The notes beneath the pieces are model-generated. The model worked only from the letters and a program-made list of their open reading frames with translations. It searched no databases and was not told the origin of the DNA. Shown piece after piece: positions 11,944 to 23,790 of a stretch of DNA of 62,037 nt. Both the position numbers and the translations under genes were made by a program. This DNA is from Sphaeroforma sirkka (lineage: Eukaryota; Opisthokonta; Ichthyosporea; Ichthyophonida). Position 1 is the first letter of the stretch; each line of letters starts with the position of its first letter. The stretch spans positions 12,501-74,537 of the forward strand of contig LUCW03000450.1 of the NCBI GenBank assembly GCA_001586965.3, written 5' to 3'.

Positions 11944-14575
11944 ATGGATATTCCAGATCAGCAACCGTCGAAAGACGTATACAGCGCAACATCGGCTAAT
12001 CTACCTAACGGTGCTGCCTCAATCGATCCTCTCTCTGCACTCGCCAACATCGCATCCACCATGGCACCTGTTGTGGAGAACGGCAGTAATTTCAACACAG
12101 TGAAACCCGACACACCTCTCGAATCGGTGGACGCTAGTGAGAATAGTGTAGGACTGGAACCAACCGAATCAGCCACTAAAGACCACGAGCATGTGAACGG
12201 GTTGGGGGAGGCAGAAGCGCAAAGTCATAAGGAGCTGTCGGGTGTGAACGTACCATCTGCTAACATTGTAAACGATGATGAAGAGTCAGTGCGAATATCT
12301 CAAACTGAACCAGAGAAGAATGTAGTAGCGGGAGTTGACGCTGCTGAGGCTTGCCCTATAACTAGCACTGGTGATGCTGTCAGTGAATCTGGTATGGCTG
12401 AAAGTGGCACTAAACAAGTGGCAGTAGATGAGTCTAGTACAAAAAATAGTGGGGGAGGTGTGGTACTAGATGCAGAAAACTCAGAGGCGAGTGCAGAGGT
12501 TTCAGAACCCGTTGTGCAATATCATGCGGCAGTAGAGAATAGTGGAAGTGGAAGTGTAGTGGCAAATGAGGTTTCCAGGGATTCTGAGGTTAGTGCAGAG
12601 TCTGTGAACGATAAAGGGGATGTTACGATAGATGAGACTAGTGCGCCTGTGAAAGAGGCGGAGGGCACTGTGGTAGATGATGTTGAAGCTAAGGAGAGTG
12701 AGGCGGTCGCTGAAGCCGAATTGGCTGTGCAACAAAAGGTTGAAGAACAAGTGAGTGAGTCGTTCGAGGCTGGAGCAGAGGTGAAGATTGAGGCTGGGCA
12801 GGACATTATTATTGAGGCGAGTGAGGAGGCTGAAAGGAAGGTGAAAGAGGCTGAGGGAAAGCAAAAAAAGAGGCCGAACAGGCTGAGGGAAAATCAATGA
12901 GGTCGAACAGGCTGAGGGAAAAATCAATGAGGTCAGAACAGGCTGAGGGGAAAGCCAATGAGGTCGAAAAGGTTGAGGGAAAATCAATGAGGTCGAAAAG
13001 CTGAGAAGAAAATCAAAGAGGCTGAAGAAGCTGAGAGGAAGGTGAAAGAGGCTGAAGAAGCTGAGAGGAAAGCCAAAGAGGCTGAAGGAGCTGAGAAAAA
13101 TCAAAGAGGCGAAAAAGCCGAGAGGAAGGTGAAAGAGGTCGAACAGGTTGAGAGAGAAAGTCAAAGAGGCTGAAAAGCTGAGAGGAAATCAAAGAGGCTG
13201 AAGAAGCTGAGAGGAAAGCCAAAGAGGCTGAAGAAGCTGAGAGGAAGGTGAAAGAGGTCGAACAGGTTGAGAGGAAAGTCAAAAGAGGCTGAAAAGAAGC
13301 TGAGAGGAAAATCAAAGAGGCTGAAAAGCTGAGAGGAAAGCCAAAGAGGCTGAAGAAGCTGAGAGGAAAGCCAAAGAGGTCGAAGAAGCTGAGAAGAAAG
13401 CCAAAGAGGCTGAAGAAGCTGAGAAGAATGCCAAAAAGGTGGAAGAGGCTGAGAGGAAAGTGAAAGAGGACGAACAGGCTGAGAAGAATGCCAAAGAAGC
13501 CGAAGAGGCTGAGAGAAATGCCAAAGAAATCGAAGAGGCTGAAAGGAAAGGAGGATGATGGAAAGGCTGGAATCGGAGGCAAAAAAGGAAATGCCGAGAA
13601 GGAGGCGATTGCGGCGGCGGAGTTGGCAGTACGAGAAACAGCTCAGAGAGAGGCTGAAAGGAAAGCTAAGGAGGATGTGGAAAGGCTGGAATCGGAGGCA
13701 AAAGGAAATGCCGAGAAGGAGGCGATTGCGGCGGCGGAGTTGGCAGTACGAGAAACAGCTCAGAGAGAGGCCGATGCGGAATTGGCGGCTCAAGAAAAGA
13801 CCCGACAAGAGGCTATCGACAATGCCGAGAAGGCCGCTGCAAACCTGAAAGTGGATGAGGAAGAAAAGGCGCGGCAGAAAGCCGAAGAACATGAGCAAGA
13901 ACAGCAAGATGCTGAATGTAAAGAGACTACCACAACAGATTCTTCCGACAACGCCGAAGAACAAGAGCAAGAAAAGACTGAGCAGGCGCCAACGAGTTCA
14001 AACGAGAAAGCGTTATGCAGTGAAGCTGTACCAAAGAGAGACCCTAGTGTCAGTCCTAAGGAGGAGGAGGAACGGGAAACGAAGGAGCGTGAAGCGGCGG
14101 AAAAGGAGATGATACGCGAGGTGAGGGAGCAACAAGAGACTGATGAGAAAGAGAGGGCCGAGCGTGACGCTGAAGAAGCCCAGGAACGAGAGCGTGAAAA
14201 AGAAATTAAAAGAGCAGCGGAGGAGGAGAGGGCCGAGCGTGACGCTGAAAAGCCCAGGAACGAGAGCGTGAAAAAAAGAAAGTCAAAAGAGCAGCGGAGG
14301 AGGAAGCGCTGGAGCGTGACGCTGAGGAGAAGAGGGCGGCGCAGGCCGAGAAAGACAAGCGTGAGCGAGAACAAAAGGAGCGTGAGGAGGAAGAAAGGGC
14401 TGAGAAGGCGAAGAAAGATCGCGAGGACAAAGAAAGGAAAGAAAGGGCTGAAAAGTCGAAGAGGGATGACAGGGAGAAGGCCGAGAAGGCGAAAAGAGAA
14501 AAGGCCAAGGCGGCGGCCTCTGCTAGTAAAGCCGGAGCGCACGAGACCACTAACCAGCTGCTCTATGTAGAAGTC
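11944..14575 (+). CDS. Acidic, Glu/Lys-rich coiled-coil region; probable N-terminal exon of the BET gene, frame broken
   Basis: An open frame from ATG 11944 (MDIPDQQPSKDVYSATSAN) gives a 318-residue acidic Ser/Glu/Val-rich protein that ends in a KEAEEAERK-type repeat at 12900. The coding character continues to about 14575 but changes frame several times (for example near 12897, 12935, 13095, 13160, 13270, 14250). A 360-codon frame at 13488-14570 is rich in AEREAKE coiled coil. After the last shift the text ends ASKAGAHETTNQLLY. TNQL followed by a helical bromodomain start is the opening of BET BD1, which begins at 14806 in a form lacking it. I infer that this is the 5' part of the BET gene, but I could not find a clean GT-AG join. 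The alternative is a separate coiled-coil gene. Confidence 0.5.
12830..13560 (+). repeat. 30-bp coding minisatellite (KEAEEAERKA)
   Basis: Tandem units near GAGGCTGAAGAAGCTGAGAG plus AAAGCCAAA, 30 bp in the ideal form. They encode a charged heptad-like repeat (KEAEEAERKA or KEVEQVERKV). Many units carry 1-2 bp deletions, often in A-runs, so the reading frame is repeatedly lost and regained. The reverse strand has long open frames of Phe/Ser/Leu that are shadows. Confidence 0.9.
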
Positions 14576-14805
14576 ACTGTGTTACCAACGATGATAAAGC
14601 ACAAGGCATGTATTGTGTGTTGTGCTCGTATGTTTGCTTTGGAAGATGATACGACACGGCATGAACCATACCACAACTCAATTTCAAGTTTTAGCTTTCA
14701 CATCTGCAGAGTACTTCCGCAAATATTTAAAGGTGACCTATATATCAGGTAACCTATGTATGCCGTGTTGAGTTCAACGCAGTGCATGACAACGACTGAG
14801 TTATC

Positions 14806-17800
14806 ATGTACGAATCTTTTATCCGTGATCTGATTTCTAACACACCTGAACTTCCGAACTATCCCACTCAGAATGCCTGGCCCTTTGCAGAGCCCGTTGA
14901 TTATAAGGGTCTAGGTCTCTCTGACTACCCCGATATAGTCAAGAATCCCATGGATCTGGGTACGATCCGCAAACGTCTTATATCGAAGTCGTACACTTGC
15001 GTACAGGAGTGTATTGCCGATATCAAACAGGTGTTCATAAACTGTCGGCTCTATAATCCGCCGGGTACAGATGTATTTGTGATGTGTGGTCAGATAGAGA
15101 AGATATTCAATCAGAAAATCGCAAAAATGCCCCCTCGAGAGACTGTTTTGTCGCGGGAGGACGAGGCATTGATGCGGAATCCGAGTCACAAAGGACCAGC
15201 CAAAAGTAAAGTAGGGCAGAAACGACCGGCAAAGTCTAGTGCTGGTGGCCCCGCCAAAAAGGTGCCCACCACATACAGGCCACCGAATATGCAGATGAAG
15301 TTTTGTTCTCAGCTGCTAGAGGAAATGTTATCAACGAAGGTATGTGTTAATGGAGGATTTTCTGTTCAGATAGTATGTCTTTGCTACTCAAAGTTTGACC
15401 AGGATTATCACGCTTCACATTTGGCACATCGTCAGTAGCGGCGATTTTTAGACTTTCGTAATGATTTCTTGCTTCTGCCTATGTATCTAGACTATTGCTT
15501 GTAGCCACTTGCAAGCATGTACTCCGTATGTTCATGTACACATATGTGTGTGCGTATATTTCTGTGTTGTTATCCATATGGATACCAACTTGTGTCCATA
15601 ACAATATTGTTGCAGATGTAACATCTCTGCCTATGTAGAGATTCATCATAACTTAGACTGGAATATCATGTGCTCGTTTTACCCTTTTAACACCTAAATT
15701 TTGTACATGTTAGTGTGAGTGCACAGTTATACAGTGCAATGCGCATTGATTATTATTCTATCGCAGTGGCATAATCACGAGATCCCAGGTATAAAACTGG
15801 TTGTACCCCACGTTGCAAGTCCAGTAACATATATCAGTTTTATGTTTTTGTGTGTGGGGTGCGCCTGATATTCTAATGGAAATTTCATGGAAGTCGGTGG
15901 GTATCACATGAGTGTATACGAGTGTGTGGGGTGCTCCTGATATTCTAATGGAGACTTCATGGAAGCCGGTAGGTATCACATGAATGTGTACGAGTGTGTG
16001 GGGTGCTCCTGATATTCTAATGAAGACTTCATGGAAGTCGGTGGGTATCACATGAATGTATACGAGTGTGTGTCACATGAGTGTATACGAGTGTGTGAGG
16101 TGCTCCTGATATTCTAATGGAGACTTCATGGAAGTCGGTAGGTGTCACATGAGTGTATACGAGTGTGTGTCACATGAGTGTATACGAGTGTGTGTCACAT
16201 GAGTGTATACGAGTGTGTGTCACATGAGTGTATACGAGTGTGTGTCACATGAGTGTATACGAGTGTGTGTCACATGAGTGTATACGAGTGTGTGTCACAT
16301 GAGTGTATACGAGTGTGTGAGGTGCTCCTGATATTCTAATGGAGACTTCATGGAAGTCGGTAGGTGTCACATGAGTGTATACGAGTGTGTGTCACATGAG
16401 TGTATACGAGTGTGTGTCACACGAGTGTATACGAGTGTGTGTCACATGAGTGTATACGAGTGTGTGTCACACGAGTGTATACGAGTGTGTGTCACATGAG
16501 TGTATACGAGTGTGTGTTACATGAGTGTATACGAGTGTGTGAGGTGCTCCTGATATTCTAATGGAGACTTCATGGAAGTCGGTAGGTGTCACATGAGTGT
16601 ATACGAGTGTGTGGGGTGATCTTGATATTCTAATGGAGACCTCATGGAAGTCTGTGGGTGTCACACGAGTGTATACGAGTGTGGCGATGGTGCACAGAGT
16701 GCAACTAGGCTAAAAATCTTACCTGTGCGCTATGTTGAAGATATTGTCATCGACTCATGGTTACATATATGTATATCAATTCTTTGTATTGCAGCATATC
16801 AAATACGCATGGATATTCTACACTCCAGTGGACCCGGTGGCACTATCCTTACCAGACTATTTTGACAAAATTAAGGTCCCTATGGATTTGAGTCTCGTTA
16901 AGAGAAATTTATATAGCGGCGAATACGAAACCCCTGACGAATTCGCCAAGGATGTGCGGCTCATGTTTAACAATTGTTATACCTACAATGATGCCAACAG
17001 CGAGGTTTTTCTTTATGGCCAAAAACTAAACGTAAGTGGCCTGGTGTGCGTATGTGCTTGTGCGCTCCTCATAACTCTTCATTTGATCTTATTTATGTAC
17101 CTGTTAATATTGCGCTATTGTCTATATGTATATGCATGTCTTTTGATGTGTATGCGATATTGCAGATGTCGTTATTCGTTGGGAATAGAAATTGTTTTGT
17201 GTATTATATGGATATAAAATATATCTTTTCCGGACAGATACAGTGTTTGTTTTTATCATAAATAGCGCTTTGTACAAGTACTATTGTTTGTATACAACTG
17301 CATCTACCATCTCATCCGTTTATGTTTATGTTCTTTTCCCGGGGTGTATTTGTAGTTTCAAGCTAATTTTACCCGCGGGTCAAATAGAATACGCATAAGT
17401 TTGGTGATTGAATATGCATATTCGGCCACGATGCTCTCGATGAAAAATCCGTTTGCGTACGTGTGTATTGATCTACGTGAAAATGATCCTAAACGAGATC
17501 AGGTGGCAATCGCTTATAGTTGATTTCTTTTCTGTGAACTGGTGAAAATTGCGTACCTGTTTGCGTATTCTGTGCTTATTGACCCATCACAGTTAGATCT
17601 CGTCTATAGGAATCCATTCTAACATAGTCTTTATTCTCTGATCCTTCCGATCTGTCGTCACTTCTGTATTGTAGGAGGTTTTCGAGGCCCGATACGCCTT
17701 CCTACCCAACAAAGGCGCCACCTCTTTTACCTACCCCACCTCATCAACTGCCCCTAAGTCAACAAGTAAAAAATCAAGCACTTCCGCATCCGATACCAAA

Positions 17801-20039
17801 CAAAGCAAACCGTCTAGTCGAGCACCCTCACGCTCCGCACAAAACACAGCAACCGCATCCAGCGCACCCCCATCCAAAGCAGCCAAGACTGAACCCCCGG
17901 CCAAGAAGAGGAAACCTGCGGCGCCCGCTGCAAGTAGTAGTACTGCTGCCGCGTCACGTAAACGGCCTGCGCAGACACAGAGAGAACCAGCTAGTAGGAA
18001 GGCGGTGAAGCGAGATAAGAGTGCGACACCGCCACCGCCACAACAACCGGCTGCGACGCCTTTGGAGGAGCGCGAGCTGAGCTACGACGAGAAGAAGCGA
18101 TTGAGCAATTCAATCAACCAGTTGCCACCGGAGAAGATCCAAGGAATACTGGAAATAATTGCGAGGGATGTGTCTATGCAGGTGAGTAAGATGTGGATCT
18201 GTGTAGTGTATGCGTTGCCGGTGCACTTTATGGATTTGGTGTATATATTGCTGTTATGTTAAGTATGTGAAAATTTTGTGGTGGGTCGCATCTTAAGATG
18301 ATGGTCGAAACTGTGTTCGCATACCCGTTATATAGTAAAGTGACGTGTATTTCGAATGCATCATACTTTGCTTAGTCCCCGTATTTCACATTTGTGTATA
18401 AGCATGTCGTTGTATTGAATTTGGGCGGGAGCTCCTTGAAGGTTCTAATTTACGAATGCACTTCGTATACACACTAGTTGTGGATAATTTGGTGATGCTT
18501 TTTTACGAACCTGTCCTGAGCGTTAAACTTTGAACACATAAAGACCGCTATCAAGCCGCGACTAAATTCAAACATGTGTTACGCATGCACTAGGCGAACT
18601 TCGTTATGAAAAGCTTGTTTATGTCTTAAACACCTGCTAGTAAACATTCCAGTGTGGACTTATTGCTACTTTAGACAGATTGGTACACATCTGGCATTTT
18701 GGGTCCGCTCATGCTTGTCTCTCGAGGGGTTGCTTGTATACATTGTATATCCCTTAGGACGTTATAGACAGCCTGTGCTATACTCGTACGTGTTTAACTG
18801 TGAACGATATGGTTTTATTCTTGGTGCTAATCAAGCATAGTCACCCGTATTAAAGAGTTGTAATTGTCTATACACCATTTCGAAACTGTACAACTGTACC
18901 ATCAAGCTGTACCCTATATTTGTGTGTTGATCTTCAGAAATTCTTTGTCCATTGCTTCTGGAGCGAATAGACTCGTTTCCGGTGAAAAATCAAAATATTA
19001 AGCCTCGACGTTCATCCATGCCAATAGAAGCTTTGTGTAGTTACACAGATCAATATTAATCTGTATCATGCACGCATGATGTCATTAATCGATCTTTCAA
19101 AAGATCATGCGGTTCCAAACATCGTGGGTGGGTATTCCCAAAAAAATATTGGTCTCTAATTTTGGAATTGGCCTGCGTCTTGGTGTCATTTTATACAGAA
19201 TTTTGGCGGCGATGAAATCGAGATTGACATCGACTCACTCAGTACTATCACACTGCGCTGCCTCGATAAATTCGTCACGGATACGCTAGAGGCCGTAAAA
19301 GCTAAAGCACGGCAAACCCCCGTAGCAAACCCACAAGCACGAACCCACCCAGAACATCAAACGAGCAGGCCACCCCCCAAAAATAGTAAACCACAGGGTA
19401 ATAACTCAAGAAGTGCGTCCGCAGGTAGTACAAATAACGCTGACAGGGGTGGTCAAAGGGGTGGGCAAGCGCACAGGGTAGCACCAGTCCATAACTCCAA
19501 TGCGGGTGCTAGGAAGAGGCCCGCCAGTCAGCAGCAGCACAGGCATAGACAAGGTGCGAGCAGCAGTTCGGATTCTTCATCAGATAGTGGATCGAGCTCG
19601 TCTGATTCCGACTCCGACTTTGAGGTACGTTGGCTTCCCGCTTGCATATGCGAGATAGCGTTGATCTTCGTGACGTGTTTTGTATGTTTGTATCCGCTGT
19701 GGACATGTGCAATTCGCAAAGAAAGTGTCGTGTGTATTTGTCGTACCAGCATGTGTGATTGTGTAGCACACGAAGGAGCCTACTATTCCCAAAGGAGTTT
19801 TAGTAGAGTTTTTCTCGCCATTATTAATTACCTTTTGGTGGCATTTTATCTTGACACCTAAAACTGCAGAATTGCAGTGAGTCTCGTGATCAGTCGTATG
19901 TGTCTTTGCGTGGCTTCATCCCATATCCTGTACTGTTCGCTGACTCGCTGTGTTACTTTGCTTCTCCATACTTTGCAGGGATGATCACGCAACAGTGTCT
20001 ATCCTCCCAGTCACATATTCATACACAATCAACGCATAG
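14806..20039 (+). CDS. BET protein: two bromodomains plus ET domain
   Basis: Nuclear reader of acetylated histones that recruits transcription machinery. Exons are 14806-15339, 16795-17031, 17675-18181 and 19199-19624, all phase 0 with GT-AG junctions. A probable end follows at 19870-19895 and 19979-20039 (596 residues). BD1 has the WPF shelf at residues 25-27, PMDLGTI, and the acetyl-lysine-binding Asn at 84 (LYNPPG). BD2 (about 179-275, split over exons 2 and 3) has WIF in place of WPF at 184-186 and Asn at 243 (TYNDAN). A basic Ser/Pro linker with KKRK follows. The ET domain begins ELSYDEKKRL (about 391) and continues in exon 4 with NFGGDEIEIDIDSL. An acidic SSSDSDSDFE tail closes exon 4. 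The start at 14806 is provisional: the first BD1 helix looks incomplete, and TNQLLY lies upstream. The last two exons are less certain; joining directly to 19979 would stop after one residue. Confidence 0.93.
15850..16682. repeat. Two-level minisatellite in BET intron 1
   Basis: Long units of about 70-75 bp (GGTGCTCCTGATATTCTAAT, GGAGACTTCATGGAAGTCGG, then GTCACATGAGTGTATACGAG) alternate with runs of a short 24-25 bp unit (TCACATGAGTGTATACGAGT plus GTGTG) that is the end of the long unit. At least six long units and about fifteen short ones occur between the donor at 15340 and acceptor at 16794. Copies differ by rare point changes. Confidence 0.92.
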
Positions 20040-21002
20040 AGGGTTGCAACTGGAACGCCCTGCACCACGCAGCAGACTTGAATGAGACCAATCCATTGTA
20101 GCTATGTCCGTCAGTCTCGATATCCTGGTAGCACACACGGAATTTTTCATGCATTGATAGTAGCGATGGCCAATGGCGTTGTGAATCAGCCAGGCTACTC
20201 AGCCTCGATATTGGTCACATTGTGGCAATCTATTCGCTTAGCTTCCATCCCCATTATCCGCTTGGCATTCATGCGAATAGCAAGGACAGCTGCATGGACT
20301 ACAATTGCACTGACAACCAACGCTCAGAGTATCACATAGGCGTACACAGCCGTTGCAGGCACGATGCTATATTGAGAAGGGCCTTTCAATCAGGTTTATA
20401 GTTGTACGAAGTGCTATATGATAGATCCGAAACAATACCAGACGTACTTGACGTACGGAGTTATCTCGAGAAAATCCCAGCTTGGTAAAGACAATTTCGA
20501 CTACTCGCAAGACTTTCTTATTCTAAATACAGTGTGCTGTCGGTGTTTAAATTGATTGGTAGCTTTTATGTCCTGGGGCTGAAACAATTCTTCTGTTTTG
20601 TTGAACGCTGTAATCAGATACAGCCCATGCTTCTTTAATTGCTACTTAGAAAACCTTCGTTACGGCTCTGCCAACGCCAGATTTTAGTTGAATGTCGAAA
20701 TCGTCCTCTTGCTAAATTGATGGCGAGCCAATATCTCGGTACTATATCTTGAAAAGGCGTGAACGTCAATGGTGACTGTCTGAAAGGTGCTTAACTGTTG
20801 TAATCCGCACTGTGCTTTGCGCCACAATGCAAAACTTAGTGATGAGGTGTGAACGGTCTCCAAAAGAGGTTAAAAATCGTGGAGTAGTGACATTATAGAG
20901 ATATAGAGAGTAGCTGGATTGCACGAACTGAAGATCCCTAAATGCTACAACGTGAGAGTATGAAATGACTCGATTCAAATGAGTTATTAATATTATCCTG
21001 AT

Positions 21003-21003
21003 G

Positions 21004-21047
<44 letters not shown>

Positions 21048-21050
21048 CCG
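21003..21050. repeat. (GCCT)n microsatellite
   Basis: About twelve GCCT tetranucleotides in an uninterrupted run, followed by a short GC-rich patch (GGTCGGCCGGCC). The AGRQ repeat in the minus-strand ORF is a by-product. Confidence 0.95.
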
Positions 21051-21768
21051 GTCGGCCGGCCTGCTTTCCATGTCGATTCCGACCCAAGCTGGGGTATAAA
21101 GGGGCAACTCAATATATAACGCGCAACGCAATTTCATGCACTGCAGGTCTTTGTTAATGACAATCATTTTAAAACTCCTCACCTGACAAACAAATTCTCT
21201 ATCCTACCTTACCAATAATTAAATTTGTTATATAAATCCAAAATTAAGGATGATTGATTTCATCTCATTCCCACGTCCATAGCGCTAGTACAAACAACTA
21301 TACAATCAAGAGGCCATGATCAAACTTGTGTGTATTAAACGCTGACAGGTTTTTCGTTGCCCAATGACCTTGATAGCACATAGTAAAAGCATGAATGTGA
21401 ATACAAAAATATTGTTGATCAGACAGCGTCCGACAGAATGCTTATTGTCGAGGTGTATTCCACCACTAAAAATGAGAGCATCGATTAATCAATGTAAAAG
21501 AAGAACGGCTATCTACTTGTTAACAATATGATAGATATCATCGAATTGGCCGATCCCGATAGCTAGCGATAAAAGTTAAATACACTGTGGGCGTGGTCAG
21601 AAAACATAATAGAGAACATAACAGATAACAGTGTTTGAATTATGTAATTTTCTAAGTGTTCACTCACGTTCTCTAAGTTTATCTATCAAATATTACGTTA
21701 GATAAAGGTGTTTCGATCTCCGGAAGGCTCGCATAGGGTAAGTGTGCTGGCCAAACTTGAAAAAACAA

Positions 21769-21785
21769 AAAGCCCGAAGGGCTTT
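21769..21785. other. Perfect 7-bp hairpin followed by TTC-rich sequence
   Basis: AAAGCCC - GAA - GGGCTTT, preceded by an A-run. It looks like a bacterial intrinsic terminator stem, but the T-tract is short (TTTCTTC) and the neighbourhood is eukaryotic. Function unknown. Confidence 0.6.
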
Positions 21786-22205
21786 CTTCATTGGCTGATA
21801 GGCTCCACGTCTGAATCATGTATATATTCTTTTCTCAGCAGTGGGATCGACCGTTTCAATGAGTAGTCACGGAGGCGCACGTAATAATAGTGGCCGTTAG
21901 CGGTCGGAGAAAACTCTTAAGTCCTGTGGCAATCTGAAAGTTCTATTTTCAGAAGGCTATGGAAGTAGGCTAAAGAAAATATCGCTCATGTTCTTTACGC
22001 TTGCTATATCACACATTTTGATGACTCCTCTATATCTTTAGTAGATTCAACTGCGTACGCTGAATCAAGTCGGTAGCAGACTTGAACTAGGATCGTGCAT
22101 ACTGATACGCTTTGCAAACGAGCTTTGCATGTACTTGGAAAACTTTAAACCACCATACTAAGTTTCCACAATACTAAAAAGAAGCAGAACAATGTGTTTA
22201 TACGT

Positions 22206-22207
<2 letters not shown>

Positions 22208-22299
<92 letters not shown>
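22208..22299. repeat. (TA)n tract followed by (GA)n
   Basis: About 39 TA units ending at 22286, then seven GA units. It lies at the left border of the copia relic; insertion next to TA tracts is common, but no target duplication is visible here. Confidence 0.95.
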
Positions 22300-22689
22300 G
22301 GAATTCACTAAACACTACCCCGTGGGTATGTAGATTCCACTAATCACTACCCCGACGATTACAGCAGTACGCTTTCTTGGCGATCACTTATGTTGATCGC
22401 AGTAAACCAGGATTGTTTACAAAGCATAAAACTACGGCCAAACAGCGGAGACTCAACAAGGTTTATCCCAGCATCAACCAAGGAGAGAATCTAAACTCAG
22501 AGAGGGACACATAAATATTTTAGATGGAATTATCTCGGAACCGAAATGCCGGGAGTATGGAATCATCAAAATAGAATATCTCTGATGGGCATAAAGGCAT
22601 CCCTAACTATCGGAGAAGTACAATCTAAGAGCATAAGGCCAAAGATTACAATGGAAGCCACAATCGTTGAAGACGTGGTGACGCTGCCT

Positions 22690-22895
22690 TTGGATTGGAT
22701 CGTAGAATAAGTGAGAACCTTTTTCACCTTAAGAGGTGTTTTTTAATGGCTCAAGAATTACGAATCCAAAGCATATAAAAGCAGGGACTCGAATCAAATA
22801 AATCATAACCATTCACTTAAAACTTAAAACACTTTAAGATACTTTGATATCTGAGAACAATAACTTATCAGGTCTGTTTTACCTCTACTCTGAGA
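22690..22895 (+). promoter_or_regulatory. Probable promoter/leader of the copia element
   Basis: TATAAAA at 22774-22780 and AATAAA at 22797-22802 lie about 100 bp upstream of the gag ATG (22896). A CACCT-TTAAG-type stem (CACCT/AGGTG at about 22719-22733) is followed by a T-run. The arrangement fits an LTR R region and leader, but no second LTR copy is present for comparison, so LTR borders cannot be set. Confidence 0.4.
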
Positions 22896-23790
22896 ATGAC
22901 AAGCTTCAATTTGAAACCAAAGGTTAAATTTCTAATTCTGGATAAGCCGGTCCAGTGGGACCAATGGAAAGCTCAATTGGATATGATCCTGATGAAACAG
23001 GGTCGCCTACAACTGATCGAGGTCGCTACACCACCCGATGACTACTATGAGATTCAACGTGAAACGTTTACTCAAGAAGACCGTGGAGTCAATTTATCAT
23101 ACGATCTCTCGTAGACTTCATCAGGAGTTACTCCACATCATGAAAGAACCCTACGCATTTTTCAAGGCATTGAAAACCAAATTCAAGATTAACACCCAGG
23201 GAAGTATCGGCCGCTTAAGAAAGGAGCTCTGGGCAAAAACGCAGAAGAGTTATGAAACTTTGGAAGCTTTTATCGGTGATATTAATTTGAAGAAAATGGA
23301 ATTGGAGAAACGCGAGGCTCCACCGTCTGAGATTGACTTGAAAATCGTCTTGAAAGAAGGGCTCAATGAACGTTTTAAAGCTGCAAGGACTCATCTCAAT
23401 ACAGTCGATACTGACGTCATGAGTTACGAGGAGCTCTGCGAATATCTCCGAAAATTCGATATGAAGGAAATTCAAACATCGACCTATAAAACAGAGACTC
23501 GAAGAGGAGAGAGAGCACTTTCTGCCAGAGCAGAACAAAAGTGCTTCAATTGTCGCAAACCAGGACCCATTGCTCGTGACTGCCGATCCAAGCATCGCAG
23601 ACCCAGACCGCACATTTACTCTGACCGCAGGGAGTATCGCAAACCTTATGAAAATCGATATTCTAACAATCGTGGAAATAACTCCGACGATCGCCATCAC
23701 CGTAAAAGAACTGAGGAGTCTAAGCCCCACCGCAAAGACGATTCAGTACCGAATCTACACCCTACTCACGACGCGCCGACTATCCGTTGA
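22896..23790 (+). pseudogene. copia gag, frameshifted
   Basis: Starts MTSFNLKPKVKFLILDKP with a copia-type opening (PVQWDQWKAQLDMIL), breaks at about 23060-23110, and continues in another frame through FFKALKTKFK to a zinc knuckle, CFNCRKPGPIARDC (about 23548-23590). The knuckle has Pro where the CCHC His should be. A basic RNA-binding tail rich in Arg, His and Asn follows. Gag would coat the element RNA. Confidence 0.8.

Larger units (their letters stand above)
20040..22208. other. No gene recognised between BET and the retroelement region
   Basis: Mixed-composition spacer. Contains a TGCC tetranucleotide run, a short perfect hairpin at 21769, and no ORF with family features. Confidence 0.45.

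Noticed and set aside
12502..13970. Long minus-strand Phe/Leu/Ser ORFs opposite the coiled-coil region
   Set aside because: Shadows of a Glu/Lys/Ala-rich plus-strand repeat; hydrophobic composition follows from the complement.
16070..16560. Regular short repeats that could resemble a CRISPR array
   Set aside because: Units are adjacent with no unique spacers, in an intron of a eukaryotic gene.
19900..20085. Continuation of the BET frame straight through 19896-19978
   Set aside because: A good donor (GTATGT) and acceptor (TTTGCAG) bracket this part, and the read-through peptide is hydrophobic and unlike BET tails; kept only as an alternative.
20766..21182. Minus-strand ORF with AGRQ repeats
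   Set aside because: The repeat is the GCCT microsatellite read through; the rest has no family features.
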